Of a stretch of 64,000 bases of DNA, positions 13,946-25,502 are shown one piece after another. Below the pieces are notes generated by a model, which made no database searches, was not told where the DNA came from, and was given only the letters and a program-made list of their open reading frames with translations. The stretch covers positions 15,090,307 through 15,154,306 of the forward strand of contig NC_136017.1 in NCBI RefSeq assembly GCF_048128805.1, read 5' to 3'. The position numbers and the translations under genes were made by a program. Every line of letters begins with the position of its first letter. The first letter of the stretch is position 1. The DNA is from Centroberyx gerrardi (taxonomy: Eukaryota; Chordata; Actinopteri; Beryciformes; Berycidae).

Positions 13946-14994
13946 ATGGACTAAGCAGGAAAAACATGCTTGCAGGGTCCACTCTCATCACTAGTTGGCA
14001 GGTTTCCCTCCAAACCATCATGTATATTTATCTATCTCTGTTTTGTATTTTCTGCCATGATGTGAACCATGTTAACTTAGAAAATTGGTTATCATCTCTG
14101 CGTTAAACAGACTCCAAAATAACTTTGTAATGCCAACAGGCATAAAGAAAGACTCTTAGTATTGCTAGCAAGTTAGCTGTACCCCATGTTCCCCCATGTA
14201 GCTCATGTAGGTTCAATATAATACAACTGCTGTTTTGTGTGCTGGCTTAGAAACTCACTTGAACACCGTGTGAACATCTTGGTGAGATTTTCTTGAGATT
14301 ACTTCTTTTGCCATCTCAATTTAGAGCTCAGGCCTTCCCCAAACCCTTTCAAGTAAAGGATCTCCAAATAGAAACGCATCAGTTCACGTGCCTCCATCTG
14401 TGTTGAGATTTTGTTCCAGGGACCCCATCTGAGACAATCCTTGTTGTTACACTTGATTTACTGCAGAATTGCATAATCCATACTGTAGTGGAGGATAATA
14501 GTGAGGAGAGTGAAACTTAACATTGGCCTTCTTATGCATCCCCGCCCCCCAAAAACACACACACACACATACACACTTACTCCAGCGTCTTATGCCACTA
14601 TCTGACAGGTTCAAATAATATGATGTCTTCACTGAGCTGAAGCGCTGCCCTATATCGGTCAGAGAAGCTGCCCACTATTAAATGAAGGACGAGTGAACGC
14701 GGAGGGCTTGGTGCAAATCAATAGGGATCAGCCTCTTGGTATCGCTGCCACCCGTCCCTCAGGCTGAGAGGAGCACAGATCAATGCAGATGTGTGCGGTT
14801 GACAAGGATCTAAAGAGGGAGGACGCTGTGGACGCTGTCCTCCTTTCCACTTGCACACAACACCGGCTAAGATTAGACATTCAATTGGACTTGGGGCTTG
14901 GAGGGGAGTGGGGGGAGGGGGGACGCATCCAGGCACAGCCTTCTTAGTGATTGTGTTTTCAAATTAGTTTAATTATTTTACAGCATTTATTTAT

Positions 14995-15700
14995 TAGTAT
15001 TAGTATTATTAGTAGAAGTAGGAGTAGTAGTAGTAATACTACGAGGAGGAGGAGGAAGAGGAGTAGTAATAATAGGAGGAGGAGTAGTAGTACTAGCAGT
15101 AGTAGTAGTAGCAGTAGTAGTAGCAGTAGTAGAAGTAGCAGCAGTAGTAGTAGTAGTACTAGCAGTAGTAGTAGTAATAGTAGCAGTAGTAGTAGAAGTA
15201 GTCATGGTAGCAATAGCAGTAGTAGTAATAGTAGTATCCTAGTAGTAGCAGTAGCAGTAGAAGCAGTAGTAGCAGCAGTAGTATCAGTAGTAGTAGTAGT
15301 TCTAGTAGAAGCAGTAGTATCAGTATCAGTATCAGTATCAGCAGCAGTAGTAGTAGTAGTAGTAGAAGCAGTAGTAGCAGCAGTAGTATCAGTAGTAGTA
15401 GTAGTTCTAGTAGAAGCAGTAGTATCAGTATCAGTATCAGTATCAGCAGCAGTAGTAGTAGTTCTAGTAGAAGCAGTAGTATCAGTATCAGTATCAGCAG
15501 CAGTAGTATCAGTAGCAGTAGAAGCAGTAGTAGCAGCAGTAGTATCAGTAGTAGTAATAGTTCTAGTAGAAGCAGTAGTATCAGTATCAGTATCAGCAGC
15601 AGTAGTAGTAGTAGTAGTAGAAGCAGTAGTATCAGTAGTAGCAGTAGCAGTTGGAGTAGTAGAAGCAATAGTATCAGTAGCAGTAGTAGGAGCAGGGGTT
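14995..15700. repeat. 700-bp AGT/AGC/ATC trinucleotide-derived array
   Basis: Nearly the whole stretch is built from AGT, AGC, AGA and ATC triplets on the plus strand. From 15,240 a higher-order pattern appears: blocks of AGTATCAGTATCAGTATC, AGCAGCAGTAGTAGTAGT and TTCTAGTAGAAGCAGTAGT recur about every 105-120 bp, so segments were amplified after the simple repeat arose. All three frames on both strands are partly open, giving apparent Ser-rich, Val/Ala-rich, Thr-rich and Leu-rich proteins of 169-258 residues. These are artefacts of a triplet repeat with few stops. Confidence 0.9.
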
Positions 15701-15879
15701 GGAGTAGAACTGTTGTTTTTGTTATAAAACAGTACGCTTATTCTAAGAGGTCTTATGAGATTGGCATTGAAAACTGCACACCTTATTCCACCCACTCAAC
15801 TTGAGAGTTGACACCTGAAGTCTTTTCATGAAGTAATTCTAACTCCTGCCAAGTTACCTCACTCCACTGGCTCAGTTAA

Positions 15880-16380
15880 AGGTACAATAAGTATGATTTT
15901 TAATGTCCCATAGCGCAAAATGACCATAATATATTTGCAGGGGGTTGAAAGGGTTGTTGATCAATACCAATGACTCAATGATTACTTTGCCAGCAGCTAA
16001 GATTTCTGGCTTTCAAACTCACTTTCTGGCCCATACGTGTTTTAGAAACACCCCTTCCCTCCTCATATTTTCAACTGCTCAAAGATGGAGGATGATGCTA
16101 TGACCGAGCAACTGGCATCCATGGCATTTTGTTCTCAAGCCAAAGAAGCAATGACAAAGCAGTATTATTATTCCACTATTTAGCATGATCATATATTACC
16201 TCTTCACTAGATGTTTATGTTGGATCTCTGCTCTAATTAGTTAGTTTACTTGTTTATATTGTGAAAACATGACTGTGTGTCCATTACAGGCCACTGTGAG
16301 CTGTGCCTGACCTGTCAATATTGTCTCACTTCCTTGATCACCAATAGAGGTCGATAAGTCAGAAATTACTTAATGTCCCT
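15880..16380. mobile_element. Candidate 501-bp MITE with TTAA target site
   Basis: The left end reads AGGTACAATAAGTATGATT and the reverse complement of the right end AGGGACATTAAGTAATTTCT, so the ends form an inverted repeat of about 16-18 bp with a few differences. TTAA stands directly outside both ends (15,876-15,879 and 16,381-16,384), as expected for a piggyBac-type target duplication. TTAA is also common by chance in AT-rich DNA. There is no coding capacity. Confidence 0.55.
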
Positions 16381-18026
16381 TTAAAGGGATACTTTGAGTA
16401 CAAATGGGCAAGTGTCAGGTGAACCCTTTACCCTATAATGCCAGACCTAGTATGACGATACCAAGTAGCATTAGGATGATGCCACAGCAAAGAATACTAA
16501 AAATTACTTGCTTAAAGTAATCCATGATGTTTTCATACAGTTAATGTCCATTTTGCTACTCTCTATCATCGATTAATGTAGCACAATAGTGATTCAACCT
16601 ATATCCCATTCATAAAAGCTTTTCCATTTGCTGTTCTAAACCGCCGGTGTCTGGTAGCTCTTTCCTGGGAAAAATCCTCTGGCACACAGGAAGTGATGCG
16701 TTTTATGTTTCTGGTTTGTTTGGAATAAACAGAAGAAGAACTGGGTAGTTAGCATGAGCAGTGATAGCCACCATGGCTGAACAGACAAAGAATAGAGCGA
16801 CACCTGCAGAAACTCAAACTGCATCAACAGAAAATCCAAGGAGAAAGACGTCACAGTACTGGACACACTGTTTGATTGACAGGTGATCTCTGGGAAGAGC
16901 AGTGCAGAAACACCATGACAATGAGCGCTGAGCAACAAAGATGAAGACAAAATAACAAACATTTTAAAAAGTGAATCTGGCGGATTACCAGTTTAGCATA
17001 AAAAGTTTGATTTTACTGTGCTGAGACCCTTTGGGGACACACTGGTGGTCCCATAACCATCTTATTACTAAGATAATGTTTGCTCCAGTCCACTGTAACT
17101 CAGTGATTGTACTGCCAACATGCTTTTGAGAAGCCAGGTTTGTTTTGGCTTCACTGTTCACTGTGAAACTACTAGTGAGTAGAGCTTGACATTTTGGCTC
17201 AGACTCCGCTTAAAAAAAATATATTGAAAAATACAGCTACTCGCAATTTAGCATTAGCGGGTCAGCCCGGGTCTAAATGTTCAGAGCCGAGTCCTGCTGT
17301 CACGGTGAACAGTGGATTTTCAGAGCGTCAGATGATGGAGGATCCCAGTGTGAGGAACAGCACACTGTCCATGTCCACTGTGTGATGTTTCACCTCAGGC
17401 TAGAGAAATCAAAGCACCACCTGTAGACCACAGAGGCTACTCCTGCACAACAAACGCTACTCTCCATGTCAAATATCCTCACTACAAATGTCAAAGATCT
17501 TCCTGTGTCTGTGGGTTACCAGATACTGGCTATGCCTGCCTCCACTGTTACACTAGGTCAAATCAGATGGTGAAGCAGGAATCTATTTTTTTTATGTTCA
17601 CATATTCTTTGTTTAATGTTTTGATACTAGTCAGTGCAGTGTACGCTCTAATCATGACATATTTGCAGGGATTGCAGGGATTTGCTTATAAACGCACAAG
17701 CACACTACTTCCAGTGCTAGGCTTCTTCAAGGCAGGTAGCCATTAACTCTACAAGAGCTCGACATTAGCGTTTGAGTCACACTGTTGTTTCTGTAGTGCT
17801 GGAGAACACATATAGGACTTGTGCAAACCTATAATCAAGACGGTGACAGAGAAGGGTCATTCTGAGAGAAATTAGCAGCTTGACTAAATGACTGTTTTCT
17901 CTCCAAATGCCAAGAGGTAAGCTGGCATTTCTTGCCCTGTTTGTGAGTCAGTGGCTGTGTTTAAGGGCCGGCTGTGGATAAAACACGCACAAACACACAT
18001 TTACGCGTATATGCTTGCATGCACAC

Positions 18027-18427
18027 TAGGGCTGGGTATCGTTTAAAAAATTACGATACCAGTACCAATACCAGTACCCTTAAAGTGATACTGATACCAA
18101 TAGAGTACTTTTTTTTTTACATTTTGGTGGCATCTCATTACGCTGAACTGCCAACTCCGTCACATACACCGCGCTTGACTTCACCACCACAGACTGCATG
18201 GGTTGTAGCTGCTGCGGTAGTGGGCCAATCACACGTCGCATTAAATCGAAGAATGCTTGTGGTGATTGGCTGCGAGCAAAACCATACAATTAGTAATTTT
18301 TTTCTAGATCTGTGTACAAAAAGTATCGAATGCAGGTATCGTTTGACTGGAGAAGTTTCGATACTACTTGGTACTGGGTTATTTAGGTCGATACCTTAAA
18401 GGTATCGAGTACCGATACCCAGCCCTA
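18027..18427. mobile_element. hAT-like MITE, 401 bp, with 8-bp target duplication
   Basis: Left end TAGGGCTGGGTATCG and right end CGATACCCAGCCCTA are perfect 15-bp terminal inverted repeats. The 8 bases ATGCACAC occur immediately outside both ends (18,019-18,026 and 18,428-18,435), the target-duplication length of hAT transposons. The interior holds further GATACC/GGTATC words in opposite orientation near the two ends. The 141-codon frame across it is not a gene. The good ends suggest a fairly recent insertion into NALF1 intron 1. Confidence 0.9.
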
Positions 18428-20465
18428 ATGCACACACACATGCGCAAAACCAGTCATGTCAAGAAAGAGGGAAGAAACACAAGTGTCAGACATGGAAAAT
18501 TGAGTGTAGTAGAGTTCTGACACTCCCAGGACTTTGTTAACATAATACAACACAACCAGTGAAGCATCTTCTGACTTCAATGGGAGCGTTCCTCAATGGC
18601 TGATGCTCAATGGCGAGGCTGGAGGCTCGATGGCTGCAGTCTAGCTTGGCTATTTCTTTAAAATGGTAGTATTCTTTGCCGTGTCACTGTCACCTTGCTG
18701 GTTTTTGTGTAACGTGCTTTCCTATTCTAAAGCAGTCAATCAACAAACCCTGAAGTAAGACTGTGAAGTAGCATAGTAGAAGTACATAGTAGAAGTACTT
18801 TGATCATGCCTTGTCGACTTACAACATCTACGTCTGTAAAGGCCATGAGACACTGGAGAGCTTTTTAAGGCAACAGAGATGGGCAATACTGCCTTCAGCG
18901 AGGATGAGGACTGGCACCTGGGACCAAATCAATGTGGGCATCAGAGTGAAATATCCAGAGGAAAAGTATAATTAAAACATATGGATAGTCATAAGTGTTT
19001 GGCCAAAATTTCTTTCAAAATTACGTCAAAATGATGCCTGTGTAGCACAACCATAAGAGCTTTGCAAAATGAATAAAAACGGCATTAAGTATTTATGAAC
19101 TGTTAGTTGATATCACAATCATCGCAGACAACCAACAGCTACCTGATTCGATGTTTAGAAATTAGTAACCTAAATTAAATAAAGGACAGCAGTCATTTGG
19201 TCCCTCTGTTGTTCATAAACAGTGTGTGTCTTTATGGTGAAGTGAATGTGAGTTGAACTCTGCCACCATATGAATGATGGAATCGTTTCACCTAAATGGT
19301 CTTCGCCAACAGCAAAGGAAAAAGAAAGTCGTCATTTGTAGATGCATAAACACACAACGGGGACGCAGTCCGTCTTTTGGGGGTTTCTGTCCTCTAAACT
19401 CAAGCTATGGGCCTAGCAGACGGGGCCTAGCTCCTAATGCACATGCCTTTTGGCCCCGTTCGACTACAGCGGATTTGTATAAGCAAGCAGATGGCCTGAT
19501 TAGATTCATGTTTCGACACCTATGTGTGTTTCTCTGCCACTGGTTGGGTGAATGGAGGCCATCTGGGATTGGCCAGGGCTTCTGTGAATGGAGCCGGGAA
19601 GCGCCATTCAGCACCGCGGACAGCTCCGCTCTGCACGCGCTGCCCTTCAGCACAACCAGAGAGCTGCTGTGAGCGTCCGGCAGCTTCCCTGGACGCTGGT
19701 TACACTCTGGACACTAAACTGGCCCCACCTCGAGATGATATATGCGGGTAAACATGTACATAACTATTAGCGTGGCAATGAAACGCCGAGCGCAGGCCTG
19801 CTCGGTGGCGCTGAGCATACCGAAAAACAACGAGGCCTAGATGTGTAGGCCTTGGATCTGTAATGAGCAAACACAGGCAGGGCGAAAAAGGCTTTCCGCT
19901 ACATTAGGCAGGGAAACCACCTCTTGACTTTAATGAAATGCTCTCGATATGGAGTGGGGCAGCCATGATGAACACCTGGCGGACTGCGACAACACACAGG
20001 CGGCAGGACGGAGAAGTTGTTTGCGAATGACAGCAGCCTCCTGCTGTTCATTAAAATGCTATCTTATAGGCGCTAGGCTATAAAGCTCGGCTCATAGCAC
20101 GGGCGATATTACACTCCTAACAGCCCTATCTAGGTTATCGATAGCAGCAGCCTGATTAGGGCCTGCTGTCTTAAAGAGGAGCCAGTCGGTGTTCAATGTC
20201 AAAGAACCAGAAACTAAAGGGGGAGATCTATATCATGATACAGAAAAGACTCTGGATGCCTCGTTTGCCAGTAGCTGGGCCTCAATCTGCACATTAGCAT
20301 GAGCTCCTGCAGGGGCCTAAACACAATGTGGAGATGAATGAACATGAGGCCCGGAGCCGGGAGTCTCCTTGAATCTGTCATCCGTCTCCATGGTGACAGG
20401 AGGAGGACCAAACTGCATCTATCTGGCCCAAATCAACAGATGGCTACCAGATCCCTTCAGCCTAC

Positions 20466-21143
20466 CTTGCACTGCTCCATGCACGTCCTCACTGAATATG
20501 CATCCGTCTCGTATTTCTGAGTCATGAGCTCAAAGTCCTCATATTTCTCCTGGGCGTGCTGGTCGTAGCGCTGGTACGCCTGGATGCACAGGCTGCATCT
20601 TGTCATGTCGCCATCACCGAGCACGTCAAGACTGCAGTTCAAATTGTCCGGACTTGTCGACCCGTAGAACAAATCCAGTAGAGAGTAGGAATTACAAAAC
20701 GAAAGGTACAAATCGCTCATATTTACAGACCGCGTCCCCTCTTTGTCGGAAAGGCCCCTGCACAAATGGTCGGCATCTCCAAAAGTAAAGCAGTTTTTAG
20801 ATAAACTATCGTGGTGGCAAGTTTCAAGTCGCCATAAATGTTTGGTAGAATTTCCTATAAAAATAGCATCTTGGTTTCCTCTGAGGCTGCTGTGTGCTAA
20901 ATGGGTGTGGGGTGAGAGGAGGTTGGAGGATGCAAACTTGTCCCGGGTCCTGGTCAGTTTGGCCTCGGCGCAGAACCACAGGTGATCAGAGAGGAGGATG
21001 GTTAAAAACAAGAGGGATGCCAAGGACAGTCGCCATCTCTGCGCCCTCTCTGAGTCGGTGAATGGCTTTTGGTTGTCGCGGGGTTCTAGCCAGATTTGGA
21101 AGCCGTCATCTTGCTGCCAACACGTCCAAGCACCCCTGGTCAT
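20466..21143 (-). CDS. NALF1: NALF1 (FAM155A) coding exon 1: NALCN channel auxiliary factor 1
   Basis: This is the first coding exon (226 codons, phase 0 at the end) of the membrane protein that escorts and stabilises the NALCN sodium-leak channel at the neuronal plasma membrane. The start is the ATG giving MTRGAWTCWQQDDGFQIWLE; an upstream in-frame GTG was rejected. SERAQRWRLSLASLLF and SDHLWFCAEAKLTR match the human protein closely. A hydrophobic segment spans about residues 39-58. The luminal part has cysteines (C109, C118, C128, C150, C170, C183, C186, C221, C225) and N-glycosylation sequons at N98, N141 and N169. The conserved YDQHAQEKYEDFE is at 193-205. The exon ends TGCAAG before GTAGGC, just where the human protein continues DCK-IVYKAW. 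The long glutamine tract of the human protein is absent. Minus-strand position beside LIG4 favours FAM155A over FAM155B. Confidence 0.93.
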
Positions 21144-21720
21144 ATTTTGGGAACCGGCCGACTCCACCGTGGGGGCTCCTCTGCCACAACAGTCATTGAC
21201 GTGGGGTCCACTTCGCGTTTTTCTCCTCTTAAATGTCGGGTCGTAGGTTGTCCCGGCGTACCTCCGCGATTATCGGTAATTCCCATTAAATTAACGTGCT
21301 GGTGGGGAAATTAGACGCTTGCGAGCCTGGGCCGCATCCTCCATGGCTGACCGGTGAAGCCGCTGTTCTTCAGCAGCATGTCTCCCCCCTCGGCACCTCC
21401 TCCTGCCCGCCCTGAGCTCCGCACCGCTCCGCTCCTCTGCGTAGCCTCGACTCGTTTTAGAAACACTCAGACGCGTTTACATTTTCCCCGGCCTCGGTCG
21501 TGTAGGGACAAGGGCTCTATCCTCTTCCAACATGGCGAAGTTGTCTGGCGTTGTGTCGGCGGATGGCCTGCAGCCTGTACGGACCTTGTCTTTTTCAAGC
21601 CCACACTGTCTTCATCTCGCTGCCGTTGTCAAGTTGCCGCCATGTTCGCCTCGAGACGGTGTTTGCAGGGGGCTGCGTCGCGCGAGAGGCGCCTCCATCC
21701 AGCGGCGTCAAGGCGGCGAG
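21144..21720 (-). promoter_or_regulatory. NALF1: NALF1 CpG-rich promoter and 5' leader
   Basis: This block is much richer in G+C and CpG than its AT-rich surroundings and directly precedes the NALF1 start codon. On the minus strand 21,636-21,646 reads AACATGGCGGC, an exact match to the YY1 consensus seen just downstream of many vertebrate start sites. A weaker plus-strand AACATGGCG lies at 21,529-21,537. No TATA box is evident. The transcription start is therefore inferred near 21,640-21,700. Plus-strand frames here are shadows of CpG-rich sequence. Confidence 0.65.
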
Positions 21721-23358
21721 AATAACAAAGAGCATATCCGGTCTTAACTTGAAATATAAAAGTGGCTGGTTGCTTCGTGTTGCTCTGTGTCGTACCTGTA
21801 TATTGTGTGAAACTTACTTTTTTTAAGTGCACTTCTTTGCCATTTTAATGTTTCTTAACATAATTTTCCAGGGACTATAGTTGAAAACTAGCCAGCAGGC
21901 TGATACTGGCGCGTTTACAGATTAACGTGCTCTGTTCCTGTATAAATCAACTCAGTAAAACCCTTGTTGATGAACATGTGTTGTTACATTTTTGACTATG
22001 CCTAATACAAAGTACCTAAATGGAAATGAAAAACATAATATATTTAAGTAAATGTAATTACATAGCTGTTTTCTCTAAAAAAAAGATGTTGTTCTGTACA
22101 CTCCGCTACTTAATTATTCCTAAAATGACAAATTTTGGGCTTTTATTTTGAAGGTCAAACCACTTAACATCCGGTACCTTTTTGGGTAACTCTGGCTAAC
22201 TTGACTAAGCTTCTCCATCCCTGACGCTGTGCGCGCGCACCGCACCAGGCCCCCCGGTCAAAAGCTGCGTCGAGCTAAACAGACTCAGTCAAAATCGGAC
22301 AGGAAATTAAGCGATTTTGACTTCAAATTAAAGCGTAAAATTGGCCAGTTTTGAAAAAAAGCATAACTAACTACTGGGGTGTACAAGAGAATCAAAATAG
22401 CATTAACATACTCAGTGGAATCATTAGATTAAATGTGTATATTAAATATATAGTGAATTTATATATGTAAAATAGACACTAAGAAGAATGTGCAAAGTTA
22501 AAGATTGTGTTTGTTCTCAAGGCTTTTATTTTGACATTTGTTACCGGACATGTTATGTTATATTCTTTTTGACTTGACAGTGGTCCAGTCGGACAGGTTG
22601 GCACTCACCTGGTTTCCGCCTTAGGCTAGATGCTCTCATCAGATGGCCAAAACAATATTATCTATAACAGTATAGAAGAAAACAACCTATTCACTCTCAG
22701 CAAAATAGGCTTTCTCAACACAGGGTGAATGACAATGCATTTGTGGCTTTTCTGATAAAGGTAAATCATCTGGAATTCATCTGCTGCTTTTGTTTTTTAT
22801 GGATAAACTCTTTTATTGTCATTCAACTTCAGATTCAGGTTTTCATAGTTAATGCAATCAAACTAAGCATTGTCTTCAACATAGAAATGAAGAAAACAAG
22901 AGAAAAAGCTGAATCAAAACATACAAAGTAAATACAATAAACATAAAAAGGCAAGGCAAAGCACACAAACAACCAATAAGCAACATTTATAAATAAAACT
23001 AATAAGCAGCATTAGCTCCTGATGACAATGTCAGACATGTTATATCAGACAGTAGGCCTGTTACTCCCCCATGTTTATGTAACTCAGAAGAATAAATCAT
23101 TGTTGCAGTATTATTTTTAATCAATGGTTCTGTTTTCCTCCTGACCACCTTGAGTTTGTCTTTAGCTCCTTGGGCTCAGAGTCCAGTCAGGTAATTTGAG
23201 CCGGACGAGCTCCTGTCCTCCACACTGCTGCCTAGATGGAGGTTGCTATCCAAGGTGAAGGGGTTTTAAAATGGCAGTGCTGCTCCTAAACATTTCTGTT
23301 TTAATGTGCAGCAACTGGAGCTTTTGAAAATGTGTGAATGGCCAATATGATGCAGAAC
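21721..23358. other. Intergenic, no feature recognised
   Basis: AT-rich sequence upstream of NALF1. I see no coding similarity and no clear repeat. The 68-codon frame near 22,725 is Lys/Phe-rich and looks random. Confidence 0.5.
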
Positions 23359-23366
23359 TTGATAAG

Positions 23367-23744
23367 CATGGGACAATCTGCTTATCGCACGATACAATTC
23401 CATACGCAATATGGGATTCACGATGCAATACAATCACGATACGATGTGATAAATAAAAGTTCAGTGACAACAAAGTCTGACTGTGCAGAATTATGTTTAT
23501 TTCTGAGCCACAAAGCTTGCTTGAATCTAAACAACAATTTAAAAATGTCATTACAAAGTACAAATAATATAATTTGGTTGGAGAGCTTGTGAAATAGTGA
23601 TGGTCAAGCCATCTCATTTGTGATTACTACAGCAGAATAAAATGGAGTTAATATCGCAATTAATTGATTTTTCTGTCCCACGATATGTATCGTCACATTT
23701 TTATATTGCAATATATTGAATTTCAATATATCGTCCCATCCCTA
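23367..23744. mobile_element. hAT-like MITE, 378 bp, with 8-bp target duplication
   Basis: The octamer TTGATAAG flanks the element on both sides (23,359-23,366 and 23,745-23,752). The right end reads CGTCCCATCCCTA (reverse complement TAGGGATGGGACG). The left end is shortened or mutated to CATGGGACAATC. Both subterminal regions are rich in GATA/TATC words (CGATAC, ATATCG). An interior of about 300 bp recurs at 44,940-45,244. It is non-coding; the 123-codon minus frame and the 84-codon plus frame within it are chance. Confidence 0.85.
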
Positions 23745-23752
23745 TTGATAAG

Positions 23753-24493
23753 CCAGTTTAATTGGTTAAGGAAAAACACAGATTCAACAATGTTACTTAT
23801 CAAGGTGGCAAGTAGACAATTTACCAGAATGTGTTTGATGGTTCGTACTCATTTCAAACCCTGATTGTGCAACATGTTAAAGGTTGCAGTCCTAGGCAGG
23901 ATGGTACCAAAGCGGCCTTGAGTCATGGGTGACGTTTGATTCCATTTCTTTGTGCTAATTTGCCACAGGCAAACACACACTGCAGTTCTAAGCCTCTGCT
24001 CGGTCTCTACCGGGGCTCATTTATTTCAGCTGAGTGCGTGCAGCCGCTGGTCGTAGGGGCCATTTCCAAACCATTTGCCTCTGTTGCGTCCATTCGGCGC
24101 TACCATCTCCTCCTATAGCTCCGGCCAGCCTAATTAGAGCATTTATCCCATTAGGACGTGGTATTTCTGCAATGCTAGCTTTCAGCGACTCTTCACTCGG
24201 CTGTTTCTTCATCACGAGATTCTTCTGTCTGATTATCTGCTCCTTCAAGGCCTCAGCTGCGGATTCCTTTCAGGAGGCCGGTGACACTTTTCAAGCCCAA
24301 CAGTGACACTACACAACAACACAATGCATCACACGCACTGCCCGCCAAGCTTTACAGAAATAGCCATTAGTTGAGTACCTCTAATTAAAGCCTGTCAGTC
24401 GCGCACTCGCACAGCCTCGCCTGGAAATAGTGCAATAGTGGGCGAGGGGGCATTGAGAACTTACTGTGACACACGTTTATTGTTTTTAATTAA
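23753..24493. other. Intergenic, apparently single-copy
   Basis: Complex sequence without obvious repeats, with runs such as CTAATTAGAGCATTTATCCCA and CTAATTAAAGCCTGTCAGTC that contain homeobox-type TAATTA cores. It could hold conserved non-coding sequence. No gene is seen. Confidence 0.3.
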
Positions 24494-24608
24494 GCAATAT
24501 TACACTCGAGGGTGAGCTTTACTGTCATTATTGACACGCGCCGAGGTCCGTAAGCATCACTGAAGTGCCAATAATGATGGTAAAGCTCACCCTCAAGTGT
24601 AATATTGC
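24494..24608. repeat. Foldback: two 40-bp inverted arms, 35-bp spacer
   Basis: Left arm 24,494-24,533 and right arm 24,569-24,608 are reverse complements at 37 of 40 positions (core GAGGGTGAGCTTTA / TAAAGCTCACCCTC). It could form a cruciform or, if transcribed, a long hairpin. It is most likely a miniature foldback transposon or the paired end of one. No coding capacity. Confidence 0.85.
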
Positions 24609-24721
24609 GGTTATACAACGGTTACCAACAAAATAAAAGATATAATCAAAATGTATTCATATAGGTATGGAAGCCCATTTCCGCCAGTGTGATGAAAAAA
24701 AACGGTCCTGTAAGTCATTAT

Positions 24722-25502
24722 AATGAGAAACTTTCTCAAAATAATGCCTTAGTATCTCAAAATAATGAGTTAGTATCTCAAAATAATGAGTTAGTATCTC
24801 AAAATAATGCCTTAGTATCTCAAAATAATGAGTTAGTATCTCAAAATAATGAGTTAGTATCTCAAAATAATGCCTTAGTATCTCAAAATAATGAGTTAGT
24901 ATCTCAAAATAATCAGTATCTCAAAATAATCAGTTAGTATCTCAAAATAATGAGTTAGTATCTCAAAATAATCAGTTAGTATCTCAAAATAATGAGTTAG
25001 TATCTCAAAATAATGACTTAGTATCTCAAAATAATGACTTAGTATCTCAAAATAATGAGAAACTTTCTCAAAATAATGACTTAATATCTCAAAATAATGA
25101 CTTAGTATCTCAAAATAATGAGAAACTTTCTCAAAATAATGACATAGTATCTCAAAATAATGAGAAACTCAAAATAATGAGAAACTTTCTCAAAATAATG
25201 ACTTAGTATCTCAAAATAATGAGTTAGTATCTCAAAATAATGAGAAACTTTCTCAAAATAATGACTTAGTATCTCAAAATAATGAGTTAGTATCTCAAAA
25301 TAATGAGAAACTTTCTCAATATTTTGACTTAGTATCTCAAAATAGTGATAAACTTTCTCAAAATAATGACTTAGTATCTCAAAATAATGACTTAGTATCT
25401 CAAAATAATGAGAAACTTTCTCAAAATAATGACTTAGTATCTCAAAATAATGAGAAACTTTCTCAAAATAATGACTTAGTATCTCAAAATGACTTAGTAT
25501 CT
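24722..25502. repeat. 21-bp minisatellite, about 36 units
   Basis: The repeated unit is TCTCAAAATAATGAGTTAGTA, with variants GACTTAGTA, GCCTTAGTA and GAGAAACTT in the last third. The variants are not random: the first part alternates GCC/GAG units, and the end alternates GACTTAGTA with GAGAAACTT. The unit length is a multiple of three, so the array has a long open frame with a 7-residue period (SQNNELV); I do not regard it as a gene. It begins just after TGGAAGCCCATTTCCGCC, a sequence often seen beside this satellite type in fish. Confidence 0.95.

Larger units (their letters stand above)
1..20465 (-). other. NALF1: NALF1 intron 1 (partial), non-coding
   Basis: NALF1 coding exon 1 ends at 20,466 with a good splice donor on the minus strand, so everything at lower coordinates is read as its first intron. 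In vertebrates this intron is very large. I searched the minus strand for the conserved cysteine-rich second exon (motifs such as CKQYC or PFILPD) and did not recognise it, so exons 2 and 3 probably lie outside the window. I see no gene in the stretches 740-2,280, 3,060-4,150, 6,200-7,980, 9,970-13,625, 13,950-14,990, 16,390-18,015 and 18,440-20,465, apart from the repeats listed separately. Open frames of 60-125 codons there show no family resemblance. Confidence 0.7.

Noticed and set aside
14951..15795. Frames of 169-258 codons (Ser-, Leu-, Thr- and Val/Ala-rich) on both strands
   Set aside because: Produced by the triplet array. No non-repeat domain is present.
16636..16962. 108-codon minus-strand hydrophobic frame
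   Set aside because: Composition reflects GAA/CTT-rich sequence. No signal peptide plus domain arrangement and no splice context was found.
1..20465. NALF1 exons 2 and 3
   Set aside because: I looked for the conserved cysteine-rich motifs on the minus strand and found none. They are probably beyond position 1.
24689..24937. Possible coiled-coil protein with SQNNELV heptads
   Set aside because: The 7-residue period equals the 21-bp DNA unit. The frame breaks where a unit changes length.
24722..25502. CRISPR-like periodic array
   Set aside because: There are no unique spacers; the repeats are head to tail with 21-bp period in a vertebrate genome.
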